Notes: generated from the letters alone by a model not told the origin. A stretch of DNA of 64,000 bases from Brevundimonas sp. UBA4553 (GCF_002387245.1 NZ_DGLD01000010.1:149359-213358); one strand, 5' to 3'. Positions 28,616 to 37,949 are shown, counted from the stretch's first letter. Translations and numbers: made by a program.

Positions 28616-29178
28616 ACCGCGCCGAATTTCTGGCCCGCCTGAAACGCGGTCTGGTCGGGCTGCCGACCACCACGGCCAACGACATCGTCGCCGACTATGA
28701 AAGCCACTTCGCCGACGGCGCCGCCGCCGGCCGCACCGAGGCGCAGGTCGCCGAGGCCCTGGGCGATCCCGATCGCCTGGCCCGTGAACTGAAGGCCGAG
28801 GCCAGCGCCCAGCGCTGGACCCAGGAACAGTCGCCGCCCGCCGCCGCCGGCGCCATCTTCGGCATCCTCGGTCTGGGGGCGATCGACATCCTGATTTTGC
28901 TGCCTATCGCCCTGCCGGTGTTCGGCACCGTCCTGTCCATGCTGATCGGGGGCGTTGCAGTCTTCGTCGCCGGCGGTTTCGTCATGGTGGCCGGCTCCTT
29001 CATGGGCCTGCCGGGCGGCGCTCTGGCTGCAGCCCTGCTCGGGGTCGGCCTGATGGGCCTTGGCGTCTTCATGGTCGCCCTGATGGCCCTGCTGACCAAG
29101 TGGCTGATCGACGCCACCATCTGGTACGCCCGCCTGCACTACCGGGTGATCAAGCCCGCCCTCGAACCGCAAGCCTGA
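28612..29178 (+). CDS. DUF1700 (HAAS domain) membrane protein
   Basis: The 188-residue protein begins with a HAAS/DUF1700 helical domain (MNRAEFLARLKRGL, DYESHFADG, EALGDPDRLARELKAE, residues 1-65) and then three to four membrane helices (75-165). DUF1700 proteins nearly always pair with a PadR regulator, as here; the HAAS domain is thought to interact with or respond through PadR. It overlaps padR by 4 bp and precedes the DUF2807 protein by 21 bp. Confidence 0.9.
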   Translation: MNRAEFLARLKRGLVGLPTTTANDIVADYESHFADGAAAGRTEAQVAEALGDPDRLARELKAEASAQRWTQEQSPPAAAGAIFGILGLGAIDILILLPIALPVFGTVLSMLIGGVAVFVAGGFVMVAGSFMGLPGGALAAALLGVGLMGLGVFMVALMALLTKWLIDATIWYARLHYRVIKPALEPQA

Positions 29179-29199
29179 GCCCAAAGGGAGATTAATGTC

Positions 29200-29979
29200 A
29201 TGATCCGCAATCTGCTCATCATCTCCGCCGCTGGCCTGGTTCTGGCCGTTGTCGGCATCGGCGGCGCCTTCGCCGTCGGGGGTCGCGATCTGGCCCGCCA
29301 TGACTGGACCTGGGTCGTCACCGACGACGAGCCCGGCGACGACGGCTTCACCATCGAACGCGGCCAGGTCTCGCCCGAGATCACCCGCACCATCGCCTGG
29401 GTCGACGGCCCGCGCCTGGCCATCGATATTCCGGCCGACGTGATCTACGACCAGCAGGCCGACGCCCCCGGCATCACCGTCTCCGGCGCCGAGACGATCG
29501 TGAACCGCGTCCGCTTCTCCAACGGCCGACTGACCCTGGACGAAGGCCCGCGCGGCGACCGCAGCTACGTCCGCTGGACCCGCACCGGCATTCGCGGCTG
29601 GAGCGAGACCGACGCCCTGAAGATCGTCATCAAGGCCCCTGCGGTGAAGACCTTCGACCTGTCCGGCCCCACCGAGCTGAAGATCCGTGGTTACGACCAG
29701 CCGACCCTGGACGTGACCCTGACCGGGTCCTCGGACGTAAAGGTGCAAGGCCGCACCGAGACGGTGACGGTGGACGTGTCCGGCGCCGGCGACGCCCGTC
29801 TGGACGAACTGATCGTCAATGACGCCAAGGTCCGCGTCAGCGGCTCCGGCGACGTCCGGGTCGGCCCCAGCAACAAGGCCGACGTCGATGTCTCGGGCAG
29901 CGGCGAGGTGCGCCTGACGCGCCGTCCCGCCGAACTGCGCCAGTCGGTCAGCGGTTCGGGTGAAGTCACGGAAGACTGA
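29200..29979 (+). CDS. DUF2807 (head GIN domain) exported protein
   Basis: A 259-residue protein with an N-terminal hydrophobic signal/anchor (5-26, IISAAGLVLAVVGIGGAFA) and a right-handed beta-like repeat region (about 140-255), with the GSGDVRVGP/VSGSGEVRL pattern typical of the DUF2807 auto-transporter-adhesin head domain. It is probably anchored to the inner membrane facing the periplasm. It belongs to the PadR-DUF1700 operon; function is unknown. A strong terminator follows. Confidence 0.9.
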   Translation: MIRNLLIISAAGLVLAVVGIGGAFAVGGRDLARHDWTWVVTDDEPGDDGFTIERGQVSPEITRTIAWVDGPRLAIDIPADVIYDQQADAPGITVSGAETIVNRVRFSNGRLTLDEGPRGDRSYVRWTRTGIRGWSETDALKIVIKAPAVKTFDLSGPTELKIRGYDQPTLDVTLTGSSDVKVQGRTETVTVDVSGAGDARLDELIVNDAKVRVSGSGDVRVGPSNKADVDVSGSGEVRLTRRPAELRQSVSGSGEVTED

Positions 29980-29999
29980 TCCCCGACTTCCGCACGACC

Positions 30000-30035
30000 A
30001 ACGGCCCCTTTCGCTCTGCGAGAGGGGCCGTTCTT
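30000..30035 (+). terminator. Rho-independent terminator after DUF2807
   Basis: Stem AACGGCCCCT (30000-30009) and AGGGGCCGTT (30023-30032) with an inner TCGC/GCGA pair, followed by CTTC. It ends the padR operon 59 bp before tldD. Confidence 0.8.
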
Positions 30036-30093
30036 CATCCCGTCCCGTGATCTGCCCCGTGACGGAGGCCGGTCGAGCGCCTATCTAGCCTGC

Positions 30094-31524
30094 ATGACCG
30101 CAGCCGCCTCCCCCTCCCCCATCCTCGACGCGTCCGGCGTGGCCCCCGACGAGGCCCTGTCGATCCTGCAGACGGCCCTGGCCGGCGCCGACGACGGCGA
30201 ACTGTTCCTGGAAAGGACCGAGAGCGAATCCCTGGTCTTCGACGACGGGCGGCTGAAGGGCGCCTCCTATGACGCGGTCGAGGGTTTCGGCCTGCGCGTC
30301 GTGGCGGGCGAGACCGCCGGCTACGCCCACGCCAACGAGATTTCGGCCGCCGCCATTCGCCGCGCCGCCGACAGCGCCTCCCTGGCCAAGCGCGGCTACG
30401 CTGGTCACGCCGCAGAAGCCCCGCGCGCCACCAATCAGAAACTCTATGACGAGGTCGATCCCCTCGCCTCGCCCGGTTTCTCGGACAAGATCGAACTGCT
30501 GTCCGAAATCGACGCCTGGGCGCGCGCGCGCGATCCGCGCGTGGTCCAGGTCTCGGCCTCCATCATCGGCGAGCGCCGCGCGGTGGAGATCCTGCGCGCC
30601 GACGGCCGCCTGCTCAGCGACGTGCGCCCTCTGGTCCGCCTGAACGTGTCGGTCACCGTCGAGCGTGACGGCAAGCGCGAGAGCGCCTCCTCCGGCGCCG
30701 GCGGCCGTGCGGGCTTTGAAGCCTGGATCGCCCCAGACCGCTGGCAAGGCCAGATCGACGAGGCTCTGAGGCAGGCCCTGGTCAACCTCGACGCCATCGA
30801 CTGCCCGGCGGGCGAGATGGACGTGGTTCTGGGCGCGGGCTGGCCCGGCGTCCTCCTGCACGAGGCGGTCGGCCATGGCTTCGAGGGCGACTTCCACAGG
30901 AAGGGCTCGTCGGTCTTCAGCGGCAAGATGGGCCAGCGCGTCGCCGCCCCCGGCGTGACCGTGGTGGACGACGGCTCCATTTCCGGGCGTCGCGGCTCCC
31001 TGTCCTTCGACGACGAAGGCACCCCGACCTCGCGCACGGTCCTGATCGAGGACGGGGTCATGGTCGGCCTGATGCATGACCGGCTGTCGGCGCGTCAGCT
31101 GGGCGCCAGCGCCACCGGCAACGGCCGTCGCCAGTCCTTCGCCCACATCCCCATGCCGCGCATGACCAACACCTTCATGGAAGGCGGCAAGGATTCCAAG
31201 GCCGACATGATCGCCTCGACCAAACGCGGCCTCTACGCCGCCAACTTCGGCGGCGGCCAGGTGGACATCACCAACGGCAAGTTCGTCTTCCAGTGCACCG
31301 AGGCCTACCTGATCGAGGACGGCAAGATCACCGCCCCGGTGCGCGGAGCCACCCTGATCGGCGACGGCGCCACGGCCCTGACCCATATCCAGATGATCGG
31401 CGACGACTTCGCCTTCGACCCCGGCGTCGGCACCTGCGGCAAGGCCGGCCAGGGCGTTCCCGTCGGCATCGGCCAGCCCAGCCTCAAGATCGGCGGCCTG
31501 ACCGTGGGCGGCACGGCGGTCTAG
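30094..31524 (+). CDS. tldD: TldD metalloprotease
   Basis: Zinc protease of the TldD/PmbA family, 476 residues, cytosolic, partner of PmbA (TldE) in degrading peptide substrates such as microcin precursors and in CcdA turnover. The zinc motif HEAVGH lies near residue 257 in LLHEAVGHGFEGD, preceded by the PGVL segment, with GRRGSLSFDDEGTP and NFGGGQVDITNGKF downstream. pmbA is not in the window. The stop interlocks with the TraB/GumN stop in CTAG. Confidence 0.96.
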   Translation: MTAAASPSPILDASGVAPDEALSILQTALAGADDGELFLERTESESLVFDDGRLKGASYDAVEGFGLRVVAGETAGYAHANEISAAAIRRAADSASLAKRGYAGHAAEAPRATNQKLYDEVDPLASPGFSDKIELLSEIDAWARARDPRVVQVSASIIGERRAVEILRADGRLLSDVRPLVRLNVSVTVERDGKRESASSGAGGRAGFEAWIAPDRWQGQIDEALRQALVNLDAIDCPAGEMDVVLGAGWPGVLLHEAVGHGFEGDFHRKGSSVFSGKMGQRVAAPGVTVVDDGSISGRRGSLSFDDEGTPTSRTVLIEDGVMVGLMHDRLSARQLGASATGNGRRQSFAHIPMPRMTNTFMEGGKDSKADMIASTKRGLYAANFGGGQVDITNGKFVFQCTEAYLIEDGKITAPVRGATLIGDGATALTHIQMIGDDFAFDPGVGTCGKAGQGVPVGIGQPSLKIGGLTVGGTAV

Positions 31525-32486
31525 GGCGCCGCAGCTTCCGCAACAGCCGCCTTCCATTCCGGCCCCTCGATCTCGTAGCCCTGGGCCGCCAGGGTATCGA
31601 GCACGCCTTCCGGCTCGGCCAGGACGCGCAGTTGGGCCACCGCCATGGTGACGCCGGGCTCGCCCAGGGCCGTCTGGACCGCTTCGGCCCACTGGCGGCG
31701 CAGCAGGGGCGCGATCTCGGGATCGCCCCACGGCCAGCACAGGCCCAGCGCCTGCTCCAGGGGTTGCGCCATGACCGCGGGAACGCGCCGCGCCCGCCAG
31801 TCCGCGATCCGCATCGCCGCCCCCTCCGGCCCGACCTCGGCGGCGGCCAGGGCGCGCTCCACACAGGTCGCATAGGTGGCGGGCGGAGCGGTGATCAGGC
31901 TGTCGACGATCTCGTCGCCGCGCACAGTCCCGACCGGCCGCAGCGGTATGCGGGCCTCGCGCGCCACCTTCTTGATGACATCGGTGGCGTTCCGGGTGCG
32001 CCCGCGCTCATAGCCGGCGTGATCGCTCATCAGATCCATGCTCAGGATCATCAGGCTGTTGGTGCGCCAGCTGTCGTTCTTCTGATCCGCCATCTCCGTT
32101 TCCAGTCGCGCCTGCACCTCTGGCGACAGATAGTCGGCGGTCGTCGTGCCGCGCGGCAGGGTCGCGATCGTGCGGATTCGCCATATCAGGCGCAGGACGT
32201 CGGTGACCGAGGCCCGCCCCTCCTGTGGAAACAGGATTCGCTGCGACCGCCGCGTCGCCGCCTCCAGCGCCTCGGGCCGCCATTCGACATCGCGCGGCAC
32301 GCCGCTGATGGCGCCCACTAGGATCAGGGTGCTGTCGCCGCGCGTCACCTCCCAGACCGGGGCGTCCGTGCGACGGGCCGTGACCACGATCTCGTCGACC
32401 GTGGTGGCGACCTCCTGCGCCCATGCGGGCAGAGGCAGGACAAGGCCAAGAACTACAGCCGACATGAGGAAGAGACGAGACATCAT
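31521..32486 (-). CDS. TraB/GumN family protein with a TonB-box-like N-terminus
   Basis: A 321-residue exported protein: signal peptide 1-23 (cleavage after AWA), then VDEIVVTARR at 30-39 and the TraB/GumN domain from about 45 (APVWEVTRGDSTLILVGAISGVPRD), with the C-terminal CWPWGDPEIAPLLRRQWAEAVQ and a final catalytic-like segment. The family has weak similarity to erythromycin esterases and peptidases with uncertain activity. The canonical GxH motif (LFGTIH in homologues) reads LVGAIS here, so catalysis may be lost. It is divergent from the TonB-dependent receptor. Confidence 0.85.
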   Translation of the reverse strand: MMSRLFLMSAVVLGLVLPLPAWAQEVATTVDEIVVTARRTDAPVWEVTRGDSTLILVGAISGVPRDVEWRPEALEAATRRSQRILFPQEGRASVTDVLRLIWRIRTIATLPRGTTTADYLSPEVQARLETEMADQKNDSWRTNSLMILSMDLMSDHAGYERGRTRNATDVIKKVAREARIPLRPVGTVRGDEIVDSLITAPPATYATCVERALAAAEVGPEGAAMRIADWRARRVPAVMAQPLEQALGLCWPWGDPEIAPLLRRQWAEAVQTALGEPGVTMAVAQLRVLAEPEGVLDTLAAQGYEIEGPEWKAAVAEAAAP

Positions 32487-32634
32487 GAACCAGTGAATAT
32501 CAGTAACCAGCCAAGGCGTAATCTGACTATTCGGTAATGCTGTCCGCGATTTAATCCACCTGTCAGGCTTGTAACTGGAGACCAGGCGTTCCTGCCGTCA
32601 CACCTTCCCCACGACCGAGGGAGAGACCGACGCC

Positions 32635-34671
32635 ATGACCAAGACCATCCTGCTCGCCACCACCGCTGCGCTGGCTTTCGCCGCCGCCTCGCCGGTTCTG
32701 GCTGACGCCGCGCCTGCGCCCCAGACCGCCCAGGCCAGCGATCAGGGCGTCCTGGTCTTCACCCCCGACTTCTTCAAGGACGCGCGGCCCAACACCGCCC
32801 TGGACATGGTCAACCGGGTGCCAGGCTTCTCCGTCAACGACGGCGACGGCGCCCGCGGGTTCGAAGGCGCCGTCGGCAACATCCTGATCAACGGCGCCCG
32901 CCCGGCCTCCAAGAACGACACTGGCTCCAACGTCCTGGGCCGCACGGTGGCGACGCAGGTCGAGCGGATCGAACTGGTGCGCGGCGGCGCCCCGGGCATC
33001 GACATGCAGGGCTATTCGGTCGTCGCCAACGTCATCCTGAAGACGACGTCCAGCCGCGAACACGTGCTCACCGCCAACGCCAGCCTGTTCGAGGGCGGCC
33101 AGGACCTGTTCGGCGGTTCCTACCAGTTCACGGCGCGCGAGGGCGACCGGACCTGGGGCGTGACCCTGAGCGACGGTATCTCGTCCAGCGACTCCAACGG
33201 CGCGGGCTACGTCGTGCGCACCGACGCCAACGGCAACATCCTGCGCAATGAGCAGTATTACAACGACGGCTACGGCGGCGGGAACTCGATCCGGGGCAAC
33301 TTCTCCACCCCCCTGATGGGCGGCAAGATCGACCTGACGGCGCGTTACGGCATCAATGACTGGCACAACATCAACCTGCAGACCGCGCCCGATATCCGCC
33401 GGGAAAGCCTCTACGACGAGGACGGTCACAGCGGCGAGTTCGGCGTCGTCTACACCCGCCCCCTGTCGGAAAAGCTGAAGCTGGAAACCCGGTTCATCCA
33501 CGAATTCGGCGACTTCGACACGATCTCGACCTCGCGCACCCGCCTTGGCGCGACGGACAGCCCCGAGCAGTTGTTCAACGCCGACGGCAAGTCGTCCGAG
33601 ACCATCCTGCGCGGCCTGGTTCGCTACGAACGTTCGCCGTCGATGGATTTCGAGACGGGCGGCGAGATCGCCTACAACATGCTGGAGACCGATCAGGCCT
33701 ACACCGTAGGCGGCGTCGCCGTGCCCCTGCCCTCGGCCTCGGTCAAGGTCGAGGAGACCCGCGGCGAGCTGTTCGGCAAGGCGACCTGGCGGATCAATCC
33801 CAAGTGGAGCCTGGAAAGCGGCCTGCGGCTGGAATCCTCGACCATCAGCCAGTCAGGCGACGCTGCACAGGAAAAGAGCTTCTTCTTCGCCAAGCCTCGC
33901 ATCCTGGCGACCTGGACCCCCATGCCCAACAACCAGCTGCGGCTGCGCTTCGAACGCACGGTGGGTCAGCTGGACTTCGGCGATTTCGCCGCCTCGGCCG
34001 AGTTCGCCGACGAGAATGTCTTCGGCGGCAACGTCAACCTGCAGCCGGAATCCCGCTGGGTCAGCGAACTGACCTATGAAAAGCGCTTCTGGGGCGAAGG
34101 CATCGTCAGCATCGGCCTGCGCCACGACGAGATCACCGACGCCATCGACCTCATCCCGCTGGAGGGCGGTCTGGCGGCCGTCGGCAACATCGGCGACGGC
34201 ACCCTGGACCAGCTGGCGCTCAACGTGACCATCCCCACGGACAAGCTCGGCGTCTCCGGCGGCAAGTTCGGGTTCCGGAACACCTGGAACAAGACCGAGG
34301 TCACCGACCCTACCTCGGGCGAGACCCGTCCCATCTCGGGCGTTCGCGCGTCGCAGGCCACCATCACCTTCCAGCAGGACATCACTTCGTGGAAGCTGCA
34401 ATGGGGCGGCGCTTGGATCCCCCTGCTGGGCCAGAAGGACTACCAGCCGGATCAGGTCTCGGGCTGGCGCGGCACCGACTATTACGAGCTGTGGGCCGAA
34501 TACAAGCCGACCTCGACCCTGTCGATCCGCGGTCAGGTCAACATCTGGAACGACTTCGACGTCACCCGCACCGTCTTCGCCGACCGCGACACGCGCCCCA
34601 TCGCCTATGTCGAGAACCGTTTCATCGACCCGCGCACCTTCTGGCAGATTCGCGTCCGCAAGACCTTCTGA
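32635..34671 (+). CDS. TonB-dependent receptor
   Basis: Outer-membrane active transporter of 678 residues. Signal peptide ends near residue 24 (PVLADAAPA). Plug domain covers about 40-150 (ALDMVNRVPGFSVNDGDGARGFEG, VERIELVRGG), and the beta-barrel runs to a terminal Phe (VRKTF) typical of BAM substrates. A classical box (E-V-V-V-T-A) is absent; GVLVFTPDFF at 38-47 occupies that place. The ligand is unknown. A strong bidirectional terminator follows. Confidence 0.95.
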   Translation: MTKTILLATTAALAFAAASPVLADAAPAPQTAQASDQGVLVFTPDFFKDARPNTALDMVNRVPGFSVNDGDGARGFEGAVGNILINGARPASKNDTGSNVLGRTVATQVERIELVRGGAPGIDMQGYSVVANVILKTTSSREHVLTANASLFEGGQDLFGGSYQFTAREGDRTWGVTLSDGISSSDSNGAGYVVRTDANGNILRNEQYYNDGYGGGNSIRGNFSTPLMGGKIDLTARYGINDWHNINLQTAPDIRRESLYDEDGHSGEFGVVYTRPLSEKLKLETRFIHEFGDFDTISTSRTRLGATDSPEQLFNADGKSSETILRGLVRYERSPSMDFETGGEIAYNMLETDQAYTVGGVAVPLPSASVKVEETRGELFGKATWRINPKWSLESGLRLESSTISQSGDAAQEKSFFFAKPRILATWTPMPNNQLRLRFERTVGQLDFGDFAASAEFADENVFGGNVNLQPESRWVSELTYEKRFWGEGIVSIGLRHDEITDAIDLIPLEGGLAAVGNIGDGTLDQLALNVTIPTDKLGVSGGKFGFRNTWNKTEVTDPTSGETRPISGVRASQATITFQQDITSWKLQWGGAWIPLLGQKDYQPDQVSGWRGTDYYELWAEYKPTSTLSIRGQVNIWNDFDVTRTVFADRDTRPIAYVENRFIDPRTFWQIRVRKTF

Positions 34672-34706
34672 CAACGGGCCCTGGCCCGAACCACCCGCCA
34701 AGAAAA

Positions 34707-34738
34707 AAGGGCGGCGCCTCTTGCGAGGCGCCGCCCTT
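34707..34738. terminator. Bidirectional terminator between TonB receptor and POT transporter
   Basis: Perfect 14-bp arms AAGGGCGGCGCCTC (34707-34720) and GAGGCGCCGCCCTT (34725-34738) around TTGC, flanked by AAAAAA on the left and CTCTTTT on the right, so it can terminate both convergent transcripts. Confidence 0.9.
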
Positions 34739-34763
34739 CTCTTTTGCTTGGGATGTCAGGCGA

Positions 34764-36542
34764 TCAGTGGATGCCCGCCATGCCCTTCTTCAGCAGCGGC
34801 GACAGGACCAGCAGGACCACGCCGACGACGACGCCGGTCCAACCGATGGTCCCGAAGATCGAGCCATAGGTCTGCAGCGCCAGCTCGGGGCTGGTCACCA
34901 CGCCTGCGACGGTGTCGGTCGAGGTGGCCTGAGCGATGAAGCCGGCGGCGATGTGGGCCACCGAGCTGGACAGGAACCAGACGCCCATCATCAGACCCAC
35001 GACGCGATCCACCGACAGTTTGGTGATCATCGACAGCCCCACCGGCGACAGGCAGAGCTCGCCCATCGTGTGCAGGAAGTAGGTCAGGAACAGGAAGAGC
35101 AGCGGAACGCGGAAGTCCACGCCGGCCTGGTTCGCCGACGCCCAGGTCAGCAGCAGGAAGCCCGCGCCGACCAGAACCAGGGCGAAGGAGAACTTGACCG
35201 GGGTCGACGGCTCCATGTTGCGCTTGCCCAGCCAGACCCAAAGGGCGGCGATGATCGGGCCGCCGATGACGATGATGCCCGGGTTGAACATCTGGGTCAT
35301 GGGCGCATTGAACCACGACGGCATGGCGGTCGACTGGTCTGCGAACAGGGTTAGCGACGAACCGGCCTGCTCGAACAGGGCCCAGAACAGGACCGAGAAG
35401 AAGATCAGGGTCAGGGCGACCAGCATGCGGCTGCGCTCTGCGCCCCGCAGCTTGAGCACCACATAGCCGACCACCGAGGCGAAGATGACGCCGGCCAGCC
35501 AGGGCAGGGCCGTCTCGATGATGTGGTGACGCTGCATCAGCAGCCAGACCGGGAAGACGGCGACCAGGCCGCCGATCCAGAAGATGGCTTCGAACGGCAG
35601 GCCGAAGACCTTGCGGGTCTTGAGCATTTCCGGTTGCGGCGGACCGCCGCGGCCTTCCAGCCAGCTCTGGCCGAGGATGAAGGTCAGCAGGCCCAGAAGC
35701 ATGCCGATGCCGGCCAGGCCGAAGCCGTAGGCCCAGCCGTACTTGATGCCGAGATAGGAGCAGGCCGCGGTGGCGAGCACCGAACCCAGGTTGATGCCGA
35801 CGTAGAAGATGGTGAAACCACCGTCGCGACGGGGATCGTTCTCTTCATACAGGGCGCCGACGACCGTTGAGATGTTGGCCTTCAGGAAGCCCACGCCGAC
35901 GATGATCAGCGACAGGGCGAAGAACAGGACCGGCTCCCCAAAGCCAAGATCCCGCACGGTTTCCAGCCTGTAGCCGTCCGTGGCCGTAAAGGCCGGGAAG
36001 CCGCCCGCCGCCGGGGCCACGGCCGGAGCCGCGACATCGGCCGCCATGGCCGCCGCCGGTTCGGCGCCGACGCGCGAAATGCCTTCCGGCGAAATCGTGA
36101 TCTGGGTCCGCTCGTCGCCGTTGACGGCGAAGATGGCGCGGTTCTGATCGCGGCCCTCGACCTGAAGCTCATAGGTCGTGGTGCCGATGGTCAGGTTCTC
36201 ACGACCGCCGGTGCCCTCGAACGCCATCATGAAGTGACCGGCGACCAGCAGCACGGCGCCGATGATGACGGCCTTGCGCGAGCCCAGATACTTGTCGGCG
36301 ATCATGCCGCCGACCACCGGCATCAGATAGACCAGCGCCGCATAGGCGGCGTAGATGCCCTGGGCCTCTTTCGGGCCGAACAGGAAGTGCTGGGTCAGAT
36401 AGAGAACCAGCAGGGCCCGCATGCCGTAGTAGGAAAAGCGTTCCCACATCTCTGTGAGGAACAGGACCACCAGCCCCCGCGGGTGGCCTAGAAACGTCTT
36501 GCGAGGCGCTGACAACGCGCCCCCCCCATCCGTCGTGCTCAA
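34764..36542 (-). CDS. Proton-dependent oligopeptide transporter (POT family)
   Basis: A 592-residue MFS-type di/tripeptide-proton symporter. The family signature is TEMWERFSYYGMRALL with ExxER at 31-35. Further marks are GGMIADKYLGSRKAVIIG and FTIFYVGINLGSVL. An insertion of about 95 residues (109-203), rich in polar and Ala/Pro residues, lies between two membrane helices, so it forms a periplasmic-facing domain; such inserts occur in related Caulobacterales and sphingomonad proteins. It is convergent with the TonB receptor. Confidence 0.93.
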   Translation of the reverse strand: MSTTDGGGALSAPRKTFLGHPRGLVVLFLTEMWERFSYYGMRALLVLYLTQHFLFGPKEAQGIYAAYAALVYLMPVVGGMIADKYLGSRKAVIIGAVLLVAGHFMMAFEGTGGRENLTIGTTTYELQVEGRDQNRAIFAVNGDERTQITISPEGISRVGAEPAAAMAADVAAPAVAPAAGGFPAFTATDGYRLETVRDLGFGEPVLFFALSLIIVGVGFLKANISTVVGALYEENDPRRDGGFTIFYVGINLGSVLATAACSYLGIKYGWAYGFGLAGIGMLLGLLTFILGQSWLEGRGGPPQPEMLKTRKVFGLPFEAIFWIGGLVAVFPVWLLMQRHHIIETALPWLAGVIFASVVGYVVLKLRGAERSRMLVALTLIFFSVLFWALFEQAGSSLTLFADQSTAMPSWFNAPMTQMFNPGIIVIGGPIIAALWVWLGKRNMEPSTPVKFSFALVLVGAGFLLLTWASANQAGVDFRVPLLFLFLTYFLHTMGELCLSPVGLSMITKLSVDRVVGLMMGVWFLSSSVAHIAAGFIAQATSTDTVAGVVTSPELALQTYGSIFGTIGWTGVVVGVVLLVLSPLLKKGMAGIH

Positions 36543-36764
36543 CGGCGTTCTCCCAAAAACTACGCCCTGACTGGCGCATTAAGGGCGGAGAAACAGCACG
36601 ACAGGACCGCGCGAACAAGCGTTAACGCCGCGACCCGTCACCGCAATGACGCATTTGTCAGCCCCAGACGCGCGCCTCTTGCGCGCGATGAGCGATGCGG
36701 CACGGCCGATGCAACTCAAAGCCATATCGATAGTTGCTGTGCCATAAAGGAATAACACCGTGTC

Positions 36765-37931
36765 ATGATCCGCCCGTTTCAGCCGTCAGACGTTTCCGCA
36801 GTAAACGACCTGCACCGCGCGGTGTGGTGGCCGGAGCGGTCGTCTGCGGGCTGGCGATGGCTGGAAGACAACCCGGCGCGCCGCGACCTGGACGCGCCGG
36901 CCGGCTGGGTGGTGCCGGACGCCTCGGATGCGCCAGCCGCCTTCCTGGGCAATTTCATTCAGCGGTTCTGGGTCGGCGACCGCGCCGTCTATGGCGCCAC
37001 CGGCTTCTCCGTCATCGTTCCGCCGGATCAGAAGGGGCGCAGCCGCGATCTGATCGGCGCCTTCGTGCGGCAGCCGGGCTGCTTCGCCCGTTACACCCTG
37101 AACGCCAACGCCCGCTCCAGTCCGCTGTACAAGCGGTTCGGCATGATCCCCTGGCCGCCGGCGACCCATGCGCTCAAGCTGTCATGGATCATCAATCCCG
37201 CCGCCTGTCTCTACAGCCGGGGCCTCAGAGCCCTTGTGGCGCGTGAACCTCGCGCTGCCCGCTGGCTGGGCGAACAGTTGATGCCGCGCCGCGCCGCCTC
37301 CCGCCCTGTCGCCACCGCAGGATCGCCGGGCGGGATCTCGGAACTGCACGATCTGTCCGACGGCTCTCCCTACGATCGCTTCTGGCAGGCGCTGCGCGGA
37401 CAGGGGCGGCTGGTGGCCGATCGCAGCCCCGCCATGCTGCGCTGGCGCCTGGCGGATCCCGACCTGACGTCCCGGCCGCTTCACCTTGTGCGGCGCCAGG
37501 GCGACGAGATCACCGGCCACGCGATCGCCCTTCTCGGCAAGGGCAACTCCATCGAGCCGCCAACGCTGGAGATTCTCGATCTGGAGGCGCTGGATAAAGA
37601 CCGCGCAGCGATCCCCGCTCTGGTCGCCGCCCTGCTGAAACACGCTCCAGCGCTCGGCGCCGCCAAGGTGCGCCTGCCAATGGTCAGCGAGGGGGTGCTG
37701 CACGACTTGGGGTCGCTGGCGCACAGGGCGCGACGCGAGGGCGGATGGGGCCATTGCCACGTCGCCTTCACGCACGACGTCGACGCGGCCGCCGGCTGGC
37801 GTCCAACCCCGTTCGACGGCGACTATTCCTTCTGCATTCGCCCCTTGCCCGTCCGATCGCTGCGCGCGCGCCAGCAATGGTTCTCCGACAAGCAGGACCC
37901 CACCATGTCGAAGGCCGGCGCGTCGACCTGA
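36765..37931 (+). CDS. GNAT-like acyltransferase family protein (uncertain)
   Basis: A 388-residue protein. Residues 1-150 look like a GNAT fold (MIRPFQPSDVSAVNDLHRAVWW, VYGATGFSVIVPPDQKGRSRDLIGAF, NANARSSPLYKRFGMIPW), with an acyl-CoA loop not clearly visible. The second half (200-370) is a second fold I cannot name, containing FAITGHAIALLGKG-like and LEILDLEALDKDRAAI segments. It lacks membrane helices. It stands alone downstream of a 222-bp gap with no strong promoter and could be an exopolysaccharide-associated acyltransferase. Confidence 0.55.
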   Translation: MIRPFQPSDVSAVNDLHRAVWWPERSSAGWRWLEDNPARRDLDAPAGWVVPDASDAPAAFLGNFIQRFWVGDRAVYGATGFSVIVPPDQKGRSRDLIGAFVRQPGCFARYTLNANARSSPLYKRFGMIPWPPATHALKLSWIINPAACLYSRGLRALVAREPRAARWLGEQLMPRRAASRPVATAGSPGGISELHDLSDGSPYDRFWQALRGQGRLVADRSPAMLRWRLADPDLTSRPLHLVRRQGDEITGHAIALLGKGNSIEPPTLEILDLEALDKDRAAIPALVAALLKHAPALGAAKVRLPMVSEGVLHDLGSLAHRARREGGWGHCHVAFTHDVDAAAGWRPTPFDGDYSFCIRPLPVRSLRARQQWFSDKQDPTMSKAGAST

Positions 37932-37949
37932 CGCGCGGCCCTCTCAGGC

